From Paraplanobispora siamensis (GTDB taxonomy: Bacteria; Actinomycetota; Actinomycetes; Streptosporangiales; Streptosporangiaceae): a stretch of 64,000 nt of DNA. This document shows, piece after piece, positions 23,346 through 32,611 of this stretch; the first letter of the stretch is position 1, and every line of letters starts with the position of its first letter. The stretch is from positions 1 to 64,000 of the forward strand of contig NZ_BOOJ01000076.1 in assembly GCF_016863175.1 (NCBI RefSeq), read 5' to 3'. Position numbers and translations under genes: made by a program. The notes below the pieces were generated by a model, which searched no databases, had not been told where the DNA came from, and saw nothing but the letters and a program-made list of their open reading frames with translations.

Positions 23346-23769
23346 GTGGTCCTTTCCGTGGAGGACAGGCGTCAGGAAGAGACAGGGGAGAGGGCCGCGA
23401 GGAGACCCGGTCGCGGCGTGGCGCGTCAGCGCGCGGACAGCGCGACGCGGTGGGCCGCTGCGGGCACGGCCGCATCCGGCCGCGGACGGGCATGGACCGG
23501 CCCGGCGACGGCCATGGCGGTGACCGGCTCCCAGCCGACGGCGGAAGGGAAGGGCGGCGGACGACGGCCCGGACCGGGGCGGCCTGAACGGAGGCGGTCC
23601 GGAGGAGGGCGGCTCGGCCGCTTCCCGCCGAGGAGACCGCAGGCGGACGCCTCCGGGCGCGACCGTGCGCACCGGCCGGCGCCGGGGAAAGTCCCGGAGA
23701 CGGACGTCGGCGGGCGTTGTCAGCCTCCGCGGCGCGCGTGGCCGCGGAGCCCGGCCGGGAGGACGTCTG
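23346..23769. other. Intergenic region, no gene seen
   Basis: This 424-bp, very GC-rich stretch lies upstream of the dksA-like gene and downstream of the secreted-protein gene. Open frames exist on both strands, but none has a ribosome-binding site or a recognisable domain. Confidence 0.4.
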
Positions 23770-24144
23770 CTAGACGAGCGGGGGGCTGCGCGAACCCGCG
23801 GTGCGCTGCGCCAGCTGCTGCGGATCGCGGAGCACGTCCGCGTCCGAGCCCGGCGACGGCAGCAGCGCCAGATGCGCGAGCTCGCCGTGGCGTTCGCCGC
23901 GCATCGGCGGCCACAGCGACAGCACGTGGTGCTCGCGGGCGCCGCCCGCCTGCGGCGGCAGGCTGGACAGGTCGATGTCCCATCCGCCCAGGCTCCACAC
24001 CGGGCCGGAGGCCGAACCCTGGGCGGCGGCCGATCCGCCGCCCACCATGACCGGAGCGCCGGCCAGCACCAGAGACAGCAGGACCAGGCCCATCACGCCG
24101 GCGGACGTGATGGACCGTCGTGGTGTTCTCCACGGTCCCGTCAT
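23770..24144 (-). CDS. Small putative secreted protein
   Basis: This protein of about 124 residues has a basic N terminus (TGPWRTPRRS), a hydrophobic core (VMGLVLLSLVLAGAPVMV) and an Ala/Gly segment consistent with signal-peptidase cleavage near SAAAQG. The mature part is short and lacks known motifs. An ATG 36 bp upstream is also possible; neither has a good ribosome-binding site. It is divergent from the AraC-type gene. Confidence 0.45.
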   Translation of the reverse strand: MTGPWRTPRRSITSAGVMGLVLLSLVLAGAPVMVGGGSAAAQGSASGPVWSLGGWDIDLSSLPPQAGGAREHHVLSLWPPMRGERHGELAHLALLPSPGSDADVLRDPQQLAQRTAGSRSPPLV

Positions 24145-24211
24145 AAGGCCGACCATAGCCGAGAGCACCGGAAAAGGCATGTCAGGCCCTCACCGGCGCG
24201 GGCGTGGGATG

Positions 24212-24655
24212 ATGGCGCACGTGTCCGGTATGAGTGCGGAGGAACGACGGTTGCGCGACATCGCCGTCATCCGCCGCGTCCGGGACCGGATCGATCGTGA
24301 GTACGCCAAGCCGTTGAACGTCGAGGCGCTGGCCCGTGGGGCGCACATGTCGGTCGGGCACCTGAGCCGGGAGTTCCGCCGCATCTACGGCGAGTCGCCG
24401 TACTCGTATCTGATGACCCGGCGGATCGAACGGGCGATGACGCTGCTGCGCCGCGGCGACCTCAGCGTCACCGAGGTCTGCTTCGCGGTGGGCTCATCCT
24501 CGCTGGGGACCTTCAGCACGAGGTTCACCGAGCTGGTCGGCGTGCCGCCGAGCGTCTACCGTCGCGACCACTCGCAGGCGGCGGCGGGTATCCCGCCATG
24601 CCTGGCCAAACAGGTGACCAGACCGGTCAGGAATCAAGAAGCGCCCCCGGTGTAG
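24212..24655 (+). CDS. AraC-family regulator, DNA-binding domain only
   Basis: This 147-residue protein consists almost only of the double AraC HTH: PLNVEALARGAHMSVGHLSREFRRIYGESPYSYLMTRRIERAM, then DLSVTEVCFAVGSSSLGTFSTRFTELVGVPPSVYRR. No sensing domain is present. Alternative starts (24209, GTG 24221, ATG 24230) cannot be excluded. A VOC gene starts 20 bp downstream; this AraC-VOC pair is a common actinomycete arrangement in which the regulator controls its neighbour. Confidence 0.85.
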   Translation: MAHVSGMSAEERRLRDIAVIRRVRDRIDREYAKPLNVEALARGAHMSVGHLSREFRRIYGESPYSYLMTRRIERAMTLLRRGDLSVTEVCFAVGSSSLGTFSTRFTELVGVPPSVYRRDHSQAAAGIPPCLAKQVTRPVRNQEAPPV

Positions 24656-24675
24656 CCGCGCCTAGCGTGAGCGGC

Positions 24676-25086
24676 ATGGACATCACCATTCACTACGCCT
24701 TCCTCCCGCACACCGACCCCGAGGCCGCTCTGGCCTTCTACCGCGACATCCTCGGATTCGAGATCCGCAAAGACGTCGGCTACGAGGACATGCGCTGGAT
24801 CACCGTCGGGCCGGTCGGGCAGCCCGGGACCTCCATCGTGCTGCACCCGCCGGCCGTCGACCCCGGCATCACCGAGGAGGAGCGCCGTACCATCCTGGAG
24901 CTGATCGCCAAGGGCACCTACGCCGGGATCACCCTGGCCACCGACGATCTCGACGGCCTCTTCAAGCGCCTGGAGGCCGCCGGCGCCGACGTGGTCCAGG
25001 AACCCATCGACCAGGACTACGGAGTGCGCGACTGCGCCTTCCGCGACCCGGCCGGCAACCTCATCCGCATCAACCAGCTCGCCTGA
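24676..25086 (+). CDS. VOC-superfamily (glyoxalase-like) protein
   Basis: This 136-residue protein has the two beta-alpha-beta-beta-beta modules of the vicinal oxygen chelate fold: DPEALAFYRDILGFEIRKDVG, then YAGITLATDDLDGLFKRLEAAGADVV and DCAFRDPAGNLIRI. Substrate is unknown; relatives include glyoxalases, dioxygenases and drug-binding proteins. TAGCGT (24663-24668) lies 7 nt before the ATG and no ribosome-binding site is seen, suggesting an additional leaderless start. Confidence 0.85.
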   Translation: MDITIHYAFLPHTDPEAALAFYRDILGFEIRKDVGYEDMRWITVGPVGQPGTSIVLHPPAVDPGITEEERRTILELIAKGTYAGITLATDDLDGLFKRLEAAGADVVQEPIDQDYGVRDCAFRDPAGNLIRINQLA

Positions 25087-25146
25087 ACGGGCCCGCGAAG
25101 ACCCCGGGAAGAGTATTCAGGCTTGATCTCACGAGGAACCACCCAT

Positions 25147-25947
25147 ATGGCGCTTTCACTCGACACCATCGCCCTCGGCGTGCCGCAGGTGGAGGCCGCA
25201 CACGCTTTCTACACCGCCGCGTTCTCACCCCCGATCACCGGTGACGAGCAGTCCGCCGGGATTGACCTGCACGGCACCGGACGCCTCCTCCTGCGCCGGA
25301 TCGACGCACTCGCCGCCGAGACCGGAACGGACCCGGCCGCTTCCGGCTTCCGCGGCTGCGTCCTGTCCTGCGTCGTCAACCAGCCCGGCGAGGTCGAGGC
25401 CCTCCTCGACGCCGCCACCGCCAACGGCGCGACGGTCGTCAGGCCGGCGAGGAAACGGCTCTTCGGCGAGTTCACCGCCGTCTACCGGGCACCGGACGGG
25501 GCTGTGTGGAAGCTGGCCGCAGCCGGCGGGAAGGACACCGGGCCCCTGCGCACACCGGTGAAGCCGGTCGAGAGCGCGATCTACCTCGGCGTCGCGCGAC
25601 CGAAGGCGTCCAAGGTCTTCTACGAGGCGCTGGGCATGAGCGCCGACCACGACTACGGAGACAAGTTCGTCGACTTCACCGTCGCCGGCGGCGTCCACCG
25701 TCTGGGCCTGCTGCCACGCAAGGCCCTGGCCAAGGACGCCGGCGTCGAGGAGGACGGCCACGGCTTCCCCGCCGTCGTGCTGACCCACATCGCCGCCTCC
25801 CGCGACGATGTCGACACCCTTCTCAAGACCGCCGACTCCGCCGGCGGACGGGTCACCGTCGCGGCGGCGCGAACCGATCAGGGCGACTACACCGGGCACT
25901 TCACCGACCCCGACGGCCACCGCTGGGCGATCACGGCACGCACGTGA
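25147..25947 (+). CDS. Two-domain VOC-family protein
   Basis: This 266-residue protein has two VOC halves: VPQVEAAHAFYTAAF and PDGAVWKL in the first, then PKASKVFYEALGMSADHDYGDKFVDF and FTDPDGHRWAI in the second. ATG at 25147 follows GAGGA. It is a paralogue of the gene at 35703-36326: both have a paired-module layout and share motifs such as KDTGP. Function unknown. Confidence 0.82.
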   Translation: MALSLDTIALGVPQVEAAHAFYTAAFSPPITGDEQSAGIDLHGTGRLLLRRIDALAAETGTDPAASGFRGCVLSCVVNQPGEVEALLDAATANGATVVRPARKRLFGEFTAVYRAPDGAVWKLAAAGGKDTGPLRTPVKPVESAIYLGVARPKASKVFYEALGMSADHDYGDKFVDFTVAGGVHRLGLLPRKALAKDAGVEEDGHGFPAVVLTHIAASRDDVDTLLKTADSAGGRVTVAAARTDQGDYTGHFTDPDGHRWAITART

Positions 25948-26065
25948 TCGGAGGTCTCCCGGGCCGGTGGGCGCCGGCCCGGGACGGCCGGTGTGAGGCG
26001 GCGGCTAATGGGGGTCGATCATGGCGATGTGGGTGAGCTGGGGCAGGCCGGCGCTGTCCGGCCGA

Positions 26066-27148
26066 TCACCGTCCGGTCTCCGGGTTCGCCGCGTAGCGGC
26101 GCAGATCCTCCAGATAGTCCTCGGCGAACAGGGACCGGGGGGCCGTGACGGCCAGGAAAAGCGTCTTGAGCTGCGAGTCCTCCACGTCCTTGGGCACCAG
26201 GGAGTGGGTGGCGTCCGGATAGTGCCGCACCTGCAGCTGGCCGGGTCGGGCCAGCAGCCTGCGGTAGGCGGCCTCGGTCTCGGCGACGTCGACGTTGATG
26301 TCGTGCCCGCCCAGCATCAGCAGAACCGGGGTGCGCATCCGGGCCAGATCCTTCGAGGCGTCGGCGGTGTAGTTGGCCTGGACGAACCGCCAGCGGTCTG
26401 CCGTCATGCCCTCCACGTCGCCGACCGCGGCCCGGTACTGCTCGAAGGTGGAGCCCTGGCGCAGGTGGCGCAGTGTCGTGTCGCTGCGTGCCAGCGCGGC
26501 CTGGATCTGCTGTTGCGTGGCGCCCTGCTGCCGCAGCTCGGCCAGCAGGTTGTAGCGGCCCTGACGCAGCCAGTTGATCGCCGGGGAGACGGCGATGACG
26601 AACTTCAGCTCGGGCATGCGTGCGGCGACCGTGGGCAGCACCCAGCCGGCCTGGCTGGCGCCCCACAGCCCGATCCGCTCCGGGTCGATGTCCGGCCGGG
26701 TCTTGGCCCAGGCGATGGCGGCCATGGTCTCCGCCGCCCGGTCCTGCATGCTCTGGTGCAGCCAGTTGCCGGGGGCGCCGGCCAGCCCCGGCTTGTTCCA
26801 CGACAGCGAGGCATAGCCCGCCCGGGCCAGCGCCTCCCAGGCCGGGCGGTAGAAGCTGTCATGGGTGGCATCGACCGGGCCGTCCCCGTGGACGAAGACC
26901 ACCAGCCCGTACGGCCCCCGGCCGCCGGTCGGCCGGGCGAGCACCCCCTTCAACGGCTGCGCGCCGCCGGTGATGGTCACCGGCTCCTCCCGGATGGCAT
27001 AGGTGTTCTGGTAGACCACCCAGCCCCCGCCGGCCAGCAGCAGCGTCACGACGGTCACCAGCGCCGGCAGCAACCGGCGCAGCCATCGGCGGCGTCCGGC
27101 TGCGCGTCGGGAAGGCGGAGACGGTTCAGGCGTCACTGGGCTCTCCAT
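26066..27148 (-). CDS. Membrane-anchored alpha/beta hydrolase
   Basis: This 360-residue protein starts with a basic segment and one membrane helix (LLPALVTVVTLLLAGGGWVVY), then an alpha/beta hydrolase domain facing outside. The oxyanion strand is VVFVHGDGP, the nucleophile elbow is GLWGASQAGW, the acid lies in LGGHDINVDV and the His in YPDATHSLVP. It resembles acyl-CoA thioester hydrolase/dipeptidyl-peptidase-like families. The substrate is unknown. A broken regulator gene lies divergently upstream. Confidence 0.82.
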   Translation of the reverse strand: MESPVTPEPSPPSRRAAGRRRWLRRLLPALVTVVTLLLAGGGWVVYQNTYAIREEPVTITGGAQPLKGVLARPTGGRGPYGLVVFVHGDGPVDATHDSFYRPAWEALARAGYASLSWNKPGLAGAPGNWLHQSMQDRAAETMAAIAWAKTRPDIDPERIGLWGASQAGWVLPTVAARMPELKFVIAVSPAINWLRQGRYNLLAELRQQGATQQQIQAALARSDTTLRHLRQGSTFEQYRAAVGDVEGMTADRWRFVQANYTADASKDLARMRTPVLLMLGGHDINVDVAETEAAYRRLLARPGQLQVRHYPDATHSLVPKDVEDSQLKTLFLAVTAPRSLFAEDYLEDLRRYAANPETGR

Positions 27149-27208
27149 GGCTCACATAGAAAAAACTATCGTTTCGACGACGACCGTATCATATTAGATA
27201 GATCTGAG

Positions 27209-27478
27209 GTGGGGGCGATCCTCCGGCGCGCCACGAAGCCGCAGCAACGCACCGACTCCGTGGAGGATCGCGATGGCGGTCCCGTGGAGGTCCCCACCCG
27301 CACCCTGGTGGAGGGCATGATCCGCCAGGACGGGACGATCGACGCCGGCGCCCTGGACATGAGCGACCAGCAGGTACGGCTGTGCATCAAGCGGCTGGCC
27401 GCCGACGGCCGGCTCATCCGGGAGGGACGGGGCCGCAAGGCCGTTGTTGGACGCCCGGCGCCCGGTTGTCGTCGGTGA
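27209..27478 (+). pseudogene. Remnant of a PaaX-like regulator
   Basis: The frame contains VEVPTRTLVEGMIRQDGTID and SDQQVRLCIKRLAADGRLIREGRGRK, which I recognise as the start of PaaX-type winged-helix regulators. About ten residues of the helix between DAGAL and DMSDQQ appear deleted, and the frame runs out into unrelated sequence after KAVV. The usual 250-300-residue protein is therefore missing most of its length. It sits divergent from the membrane hydrolase and was probably its former regulator. Confidence is limited because the family call is from memory of the sequence pattern. Confidence 0.5.
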
Positions 27479-27510
27479 GGCCGCTCCGCCGGCATTCGGC
27501 GGGCGGGTAC

Positions 27511-28338
27511 TCAGGTGCCTGGAGGAGCGTGGCGGGCCAGCTTGACCGCCGAGATCAGCAGGATGACGGCGAGGACGGGGATGAGGATCAGCTCGGCGAT
27601 CACGCCGAGCAGCAGGCCGCCGGCCAGCGCACCGGTGACCGAGCCCGCAGTCATGATGGCGATAAAGCGCACGTTGGCACCCAGGACGGCGAAGCTGCCA
27701 TCTCGGCTGTAGCGGGCAAAAGCCACCAGCATGGTGGGCAGGGACACCAGCAGCGACAGGCTGCCGGCGGTTTTGATGTCGAGGCCGTACAGCAGCACGA
27801 TGGTGGGGATCAGCAGCTCGCCGCCGGCCACGCCCATGACGGCGGCCACCGCGCCGATGCCGAACCCGGCCACCACGCCCGCGACCGCCTGCACCGGGCC
27901 GGGCAGGGCCAGCTCGCCCAGGGCGGTGATGTGGGTGAGCACCAGCGCGGTGGCCATGAGCACCATCAGCGCCGCCAGCACCTTGTACAGGGTCGCGCTG
28001 CGCATCCGCACCGCCCAGGACGCCCCGGCCCAGGCGCCGAGCAGACTGCCGGCCAGCAGGTTGACCGCCACCCCCCGATGCGCGCCCAGCTCCGCCAGCG
28101 AGACGGCACCCAGACGGGCGGGCAGCGCGACCAGCACCACGATCAGGCTCATCGCCTTGTTGACGATGACGGCCGCCAGCGCGGCGAAGGCGAACACTCC
28201 GATCAGCAGCGGCAACCGGAATTCCGCGCCGCCCAGGCCGATCATCCCGCCGAGCACGCCCACCGCTGCCCCGGCGGCGAAGGTCAACGGCGCCGAGCGC
28301 ACCGCGCCGGCGGGAATCGGTGACTGGCGGCCGGTCAC
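27511..28338 (-). CDS. TauE/SafE-family membrane permease
   Basis: This 275-residue protein has about eight hydrophobic segments and the two repeated TauE signatures: VGVLGGMIGLGGAEFRLPLL and GFGIGAVAAVMGVAGGELLIP. Relatives export sulfite, sulfoacetate or other small anions. GTG at 28338 shares 4 nt with the stop of the upstream phosphotransferase gene, so the two are coupled. Confidence 0.85.
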   Translation of the reverse strand: MTGRQSPIPAGAVRSAPLTFAAGAAVGVLGGMIGLGGAEFRLPLLIGVFAFAALAAVIVNKAMSLIVVLVALPARLGAVSLAELGAHRGVAVNLLAGSLLGAWAGASWAVRMRSATLYKVLAALMVLMATALVLTHITALGELALPGPVQAVAGVVAGFGIGAVAAVMGVAGGELLIPTIVLLYGLDIKTAGSLSLLVSLPTMLVAFARYSRDGSFAVLGANVRFIAIMTAGSVTGALAGGLLLGVIAELILIPVLAVILLISAVKLARHAPPGT

Positions 28339-29180
28339 CGGCTTTCCACCTGGCCGAACAACCACGGCAGCGCAGACAGTGCGTTGGCGGCATACTTCCG
28401 CTTGCCGGACTCGAGCGCATAGGCCAGCTCTTCCAGAACACTGCACCTGGCGTAGAAGACGGCGCGCTCGCGGACGTCCGAAGGCAGCTCGGCAAGGACG
28501 GCCGGCCCTAGGTCGCGGTGGAGGAGTCCGTGGTCGTAGGCGGGGTCGGTGAGTGCCGCGTCGGTCCAGTCGAGGATGCCGGTGACAGCCCAGGTGGCAG
28601 CGTCGACGAGGACGTGCTCGGCGCCGAGGTCGTTGTGCGTGAACACCCGGACGTGGCCGCGGGAGGGCGGATCGGCGGCCAGGAACGCCTCCACCCGCGG
28701 CCGGAACCGCGCCGGCAGGCGACCGGCGACGGCCGGATAGAACGCGGCCGCCTCGGCGAGCCACTCCGTCATCGGCTGGTCGTCCACGGCGGCCAGGCCG
28801 GCCATCGACTCCGGCGGGATCGCGTGCAGCACGGCCAGCAGCCCCGAGAGTTGCGCGGCGAGCGATTCGGCGTGCTCCAGACGCTGTGGCAGGTCCAGCA
28901 GCGGGATGCCCGGTAGTTTCGGATAGGCCAGACAACCGCGCTCGGCGAGCACGAACGCCGGCACAGGGACCGGCACGGGCACGACTGCGGCGACCGCGTT
29001 CAGCAGGCGTGCCTCGCGGTCAATCGCGGCCGGATCCGGCTCAAGGGCGAAACGCACGACCAGCGCGCCGTCCACATCGAACGCGCGGTTGTCCTCCCCC
29101 TCCTCCAGCAGCGTCACCGTATCGGCCTGATAGCCGGGCAGGCACTGGGTGAGAACACTTCGAACCTCGGCGGCGTTCAT
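28335..29180 (-). CDS. Aminoglycoside/macrolide phosphotransferase-like kinase
   Basis: This 281-residue kinase-fold protein has the catalytic loop FTHNDLGAEHVLVD and the metal-binding ILDWTDAALTDPAYDHG. The N lobe holds EEGEDNRAFDVDGALVVRF. This fits the APH/choline-kinase superfamily, nearer to macrolide and unknown small-molecule kinases than to APH(3'). The coupling to a TauE-type permease suggests one pathway, but the substrate is not evident. Confidence 0.82.
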   Translation of the reverse strand: MNAAEVRSVLTQCLPGYQADTVTLLEEGEDNRAFDVDGALVVRFALEPDPAAIDREARLLNAVAAVVPVPVPVPAFVLAERGCLAYPKLPGIPLLDLPQRLEHAESLAAQLSGLLAVLHAIPPESMAGLAAVDDQPMTEWLAEAAAFYPAVAGRLPARFRPRVEAFLAADPPSRGHVRVFTHNDLGAEHVLVDAATWAVTGILDWTDAALTDPAYDHGLLHRDLGPAVLAELPSDVRERAVFYARCSVLEELAYALESGKRKYAANALSALPWLFGQVESR

Positions 29181-29508
29181 AGGTTCACCGTAAGCGCAGG
29201 GCGGTGCGGGGGTTCTCAAGGTACAAGCGGTGGATCTGACTCGCTTCCAACAGCCGGATCAGACCCACTACGCGAAGACCATCTCAGCCCACCGCCGAGA
29301 ACGGCGGTCATTCGTGGGCCGGCTCCCGGCTCGTCATGCTCGGCATCGGAGGCCATCTCGGCGGCCTGATCCAGCGTCTCCGGAATCACCGCCCGGATGT
29401 CGCGTCCGCGCAGGCAAGCGCGGTCACCCCACCGCCGGATCGTGCTCCTCGCCTCGGTCCTGCCCCCGGCGAGGGCACCGCCGCCCGGTCGCTGACCCGC
29501 TGTCGCGA
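29181..29508. other. Intergenic region, no gene seen
   Basis: This 328-bp region lies between two genes on the minus strand. A hairpin ACCGCCG-AGAA-CGGCGGT (29291-29308) may end the marR transcript. The remaining sequence has no recognisable gene. Confidence 0.4.
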
Positions 29509-30096
29509 TCAGCCTGCTTCTCCAGTCGGCCGCCGCCGGCGGCCGCTGCGGCGCGGAACGGGCCCGGCCCCGTCGAGTAATGCCAGTCGGCGCGCCTCGC
29601 CGTGCTCCTCGACCTGCAAGACGACCTGACGCAACCCGCCGGCCAAGGCCCGGCAGGCGTCGTCGTCGAGCCGCGAGGTGACGAACGTCTCCTCGGCGTT
29701 GAAGTCCGGAAACACCTGCCGCATGAATTGTTCGCCCTCGCCGGTGAGGCTGAGCAGCAGCAGCCTGCCATCAGCGGGATGCCGGGTGCGCTTGACCAGC
29801 CCGCGCGATTCCAGCGTGCGGATGACACCGGTCAGCGTGCCCTTGGAGATACCGGCCTCCTCCGCCACGTGACGGCTCTCCGATTCCCCCCAGATCCACA
29901 TCACCCAGAGCACTACGAACCCGGTCCAGGTGAGGCCGCCGCCGCGCAGGACCGCATTCTCCAGATGCTGACGGACCGCCGTAGCCGCACGGTAGATGTT
30001 GGCCACCACCGCCATGCGCTCGTGATGGATCGGCACGCCGCCGAGCTTCGCCTCGACCAGCTTCTCCGCCTCGATGATGGACCTCTGCCCGGACAC
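29509..30096 (-). CDS. MarR-family transcriptional regulator
   Basis: This 195-residue protein has a MarR winged helix: [52 protein letters not shown]. The C-terminal tail ([16 protein letters not shown]) is unusually basic. GTG at 30096 is preferred because AGAGGA lies 4-5 nt upstream. Its promoter has a TATAGT -10 overlapped by an inverted repeat, indicating autoregulation. It is divergent from tyrS, but a role in controlling tyrS is not implied by known biology. Confidence 0.85.
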   Translation of the reverse strand: MSGQRSIIEAEKLVEAKLGGVPIHHERMAVVANIYRAATAVRQHLENAVLRGGGLTWTGFVVLWVMWIWGESESRHVAEEAGISKGTLTGVIRTLESRGLVKRTRHPADGRLLLLSLTGEGEQFMRQVFPDFNAEETFVTSRLDDDACRALAGGLRQVVLQVEEHGEARRLALLDGAGPVPRRSGRRRRPTGEAG

Positions 30097-30129
30097 GTGG
30101 TCCTCTTCCCGCCATGGAAACCAAAAATC

Positions 30130-30147
30130 GTTTGAACCCAAACTATA
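30130..30147 (-). promoter_or_regulatory. marR promoter and likely operator
   Basis: On the minus strand a TATAGT -10 occupies 30147-30142, and the dyad GTTTG-AACC-CAAAC (30130-30143) covers its downstream edge and the predicted transcription start. This is the expected place for a self-repressing MarR dimer. Confidence 0.6.
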
Positions 30148-30272
30148 CTTCGAGTCGACGTCCGACCACCGAGCCCGGCCCGACCCCGCCACGCACGTGT
30201 CCACGCGACGCACCTTCTGAACCGGCGGAGCCGGCTGAGCACGCTCATCCGACCCGGGAAAGCCTGATCACC

Positions 30273-31538
30273 GTGACCGATATCCTCGACGACCTCGCCT
30301 GGCGGGGCCTGATCGCACAGTCCACCGACCTCGGCGCCCTGCGCGCGACCATGGCCGAGGGACCGATCACGGTGTACTCCGGCTTCGACCCGACCGGGCC
30401 GTCCCTGCACATCGGTCACTTCGTGCCGCTGCTGACGCTGCGCCGCTTCCAGCTCGCGGGGCACCTCCCGATCGGCCTGGTCGGCGGCGCCACCGGCCTG
30501 ATCGGCGACCCGAGCGGGCGCAGCACCGAGCGCTCCCTCAATGCCGCCGACGTCGTCGCGCAGTGGGTGGAGCGCCTGCGGGGGCAGGTCGGCCGCTTCC
30601 TCGACTTCGACGCCCGGCCGAACCCGGCACGCCTGGTCAGCAACCTCGACTGGACCGGCGAGCTGAGGGCCATCGACTTCCTGCGCGACATCGGCAAGCA
30701 TTTCCCGGTCAACCGCATGCTGGCCCGGGAGTCCGTCTCCACGCGCCTGGCCGGGGAAGGGCTGAGCTACACCGAGTTCAGCTACCAGATCCTGCAGGCC
30801 CACGACTACCTGGAACTGCACCGCCGCTACGGCTGCGCGTTGCAGATCGGCGGCAGCGACCAGTGGGGCAACATCACCGCGGGCGCCGACCTGGTCCGCC
30901 GGACCGAGGGCAGCAACGTCCACGCGCTCACCCTGCCGTTGATCACCAAGGCCGACGGCACCAAGTTCGGCAAGACGGCGGGCGGCGCACTCTGGCTCGA
31001 CCCCGCGATGACCTCGCCGTACGCGTTCTACCAGTACTTCCTCAACGCCGACGACCGCGACGTGATCCACTACCTGAAGGTGTTCACCTTCCGCGGCCGC
31101 GAGGAGATCGAGGAACTGGAAAGGGCCGTCGCCGAGCGCCCGTTCGCCCGCGAGGCCCAGCGCGCTCTGGCCGAAGACATCACCGAACTGCTGCACGGCA
31201 GGCAGGAGCTCGACGCGGTGGTGGCGGCCTCCCAGGCGCTGTTCGGCCAGGGCGCCCTGCAGGAACTGCCGGCTGCCACGCTGGAGGCGGCGCTCGCCGA
31301 GGTACCCAAGGCGGTCGTTCCCGCGCTCGGCGCGTCGTTCGTGGACCTGCTGGCCGACAGCGGCCTGGTGGAGTCGAAGTCCGCCGCCCGCAGAGCGGTG
31401 AAAGAAGGCGGCGCGTACCTCAACAACGTCAAGATCTCCGACGAGTCGTTCGTGCCGGCCGCCGGCGACCTGCTGCATGGGCGCTTCATGGTGCTGCGGC
31501 GCGGCAGGAAGTCGGTCGGCGGGGTCGAGGTCGGCTGA
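30273..31538 (+). CDS. tyrS: Tyrosyl-tRNA synthetase
   Basis: This 421-residue class I synthetase charges tRNA-Tyr. The HIGH motif is present as LHIGHFVPL, the tyrosine pocket as [17 protein letters not shown] and GGSDQWGNI, and the KMSKS loop as the KFGKT variant typical of bacterial TyrRS. A C-terminal S4-like RNA-binding domain follows ([24 protein letters not shown]). GTG at 30273 gives the standard family length. No T-box leader is seen. A strong hairpin follows the stop. Confidence 0.97.
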   Translation: MTDILDDLAWRGLIAQSTDLGALRATMAEGPITVYSGFDPTGPSLHIGHFVPLLTLRRFQLAGHLPIGLVGGATGLIGDPSGRSTERSLNAADVVAQWVERLRGQVGRFLDFDARPNPARLVSNLDWTGELRAIDFLRDIGKHFPVNRMLARESVSTRLAGEGLSYTEFSYQILQAHDYLELHRRYGCALQIGGSDQWGNITAGADLVRRTEGSNVHALTLPLITKADGTKFGKTAGGALWLDPAMTSPYAFYQYFLNADDRDVIHYLKVFTFRGREEIEELERAVAERPFAREAQRALAEDITELLHGRQELDAVVAASQALFGQGALQELPAATLEAALAEVPKAVVPALGASFVDLLADSGLVESKSAARRAVKEGGAYLNNVKISDESFVPAAGDLLHGRFMVLRRGRKSVGGVEVG

Positions 31539-31542
31539 CCTG

Positions 31543-31580
31543 CTGTAGCGGCCCTTCCTGGGGTGGGAGGGCCGCTACAG
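31543..31580 (+). terminator. tyrS terminator hairpin
   Basis: CTGTAGCGGCCCT (31543-31555) and AGGGCCGCTACAG (31568-31580) are perfect 13-bp complements, and the stem can be lengthened by G-U pairs. It starts 4 nt after the tyrS stop. It lacks a U tract, as is common in actinomycetes. Confidence 0.75.
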
Positions 31581-32181
31581 CCTGTTCGGATTCAGACCTT
31601 CAGACGGGCCGCAGGCTGCGCGCCCACAAAACAGCACCACGCAGATGGAGTCCGGCCAGGTAGCGCCGCACCCGGCGACGCCCTGCTCCGGCCGCGTCAT
31701 CATCCTGCCCGCCGCTCTGAGCGGTTTGCCCTTTTCGCGGAGCCCTTTTCCCTCCTCGATGGCCCTGGCCGGCTCCTCCAGCAACTCGGGATCGGCCACC
31801 ATCCCGGCGGCCCGAACGCCGCCTTCCGACTCATGCCGACGGCAAGGGATTGCTCATAGTCGCGAAGACGGCAGGCAGAACTCCACCCGAAGTAATGTCC
31901 ACCGTAGGCCCGACATGCGGGTCAAGATTTGGCCCTTGCCAACCTCGCAGGGCGTTTCATCCCGATAGGTCATAGTCTGCGGTGATTCCCCTGGTAGGCG
32001 GCGACCACCGAAGACAGTACGGCAGAGATCTCTCGCCCCTGAGTGAGGAACGAGGCAGCTGAGGCGCCGGATCGCGGCATACGTCTTGTCTCATTCGCAA
32101 ACGCCCCGCTATGCCCCCCTTTGCTGGTGCGCAGCCGCTGCCTTCTGCCGGCCTGACTCCGACGCCGCTAGGCACCCCCGC
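31581..32181. other. Degenerate region without a recognisable gene
   Basis: Around 600 bp between the tyrS terminator and a transposase remnant. Short open frames exist on both strands, such as a Glu/Lys-rich minus-strand frame (31575-31802), but none has a start signal or a family match. Base composition is more mixed than in the flanking genes, suggesting decayed mobile DNA. Confidence 0.4.
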
Positions 32182-32203
32182 CGTATCGCGATATCGCGAT
32201 ACG
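32182..32203. repeat. 22-bp perfect palindrome
   Basis: CGTATCGCGAT followed directly by its exact reverse complement. It contains two overlapping TATCGCGATA units. It lies just before the transposase remnant, so it could be an operator, a transposon end or an insertion target. Confidence 0.7.
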
Positions 32204-32215
32204 CCACCTCCACGA

Positions 32216-32581
32216 CCGGCCCGCCCCACCCACCCCAGCGACCTGTCCGGCGCCGGCTGGGCCCTCATCGAACCCACCCTGGCCGCCTGGCGCGCCGAGC
32301 GCCGCCGCCACGGCCTGGGCATCGGCCGCCCCCCGGCAACACGACGGCGTCTTCATCCAGCTCGCCGGTCCGCTCCACCGCCTCCTGCGCCATCGGCGCG
32401 GACGCGACCCCCCAGCGCCTGCATCATCGACAGCCAAAGCATCAAAACCGCCACCACCGCCTGGTCCGCGACCACGAAGCACGCCTCCGACCACTCCGAA
32501 GCCGCGATCCACATCACCATGATCGACCTCATGAGCCGCCGCCTCACCGGCGAATCCACTCCCACAGAGCACGGCACTTGA
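32216..32581 (+). pseudogene. IS5-type transposase remnant with internal deletions
   Basis: The frame holds the N-terminal IS5-family block HPSDLSGAGWALIEPTLAAW...HGLGIGRPP, then a low-complexity junction. It continues with SACIIDSQSIKT, the first DDE-region motif, and the C-terminal LMSRRLTGESTP. The normal protein is about 270 residues; here the middle, including the remaining catalytic acids, is lost. Both ends are in one frame, so the loss is by deletion. No terminal repeats could be assigned. Confidence 0.75.
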
Positions 32582-32611
32582 ATCCGGGATCAAGCAGGAC
32601 GAAACGCTCAC

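Noticed and set aside
26021-27208. Plus-strand frame running through the membrane hydrolase
   Set aside because: Its product opposite the hydrolase is a His/Gly/Gln-rich shadow; only the last part, from about 27209, carries a recognisable HTH and was called a remnant.
30097-30272. T-box leader before tyrS
   Set aside because: The leader lacks a T-box sequence and large stem structures; the region is explained by the divergent marR promoter.
31575-31802. Small minus-strand coding region after tyrS
   Set aside because: It begins inside the tyrS terminator on the other strand, has no ribosome-binding site and matches no family I recognise.
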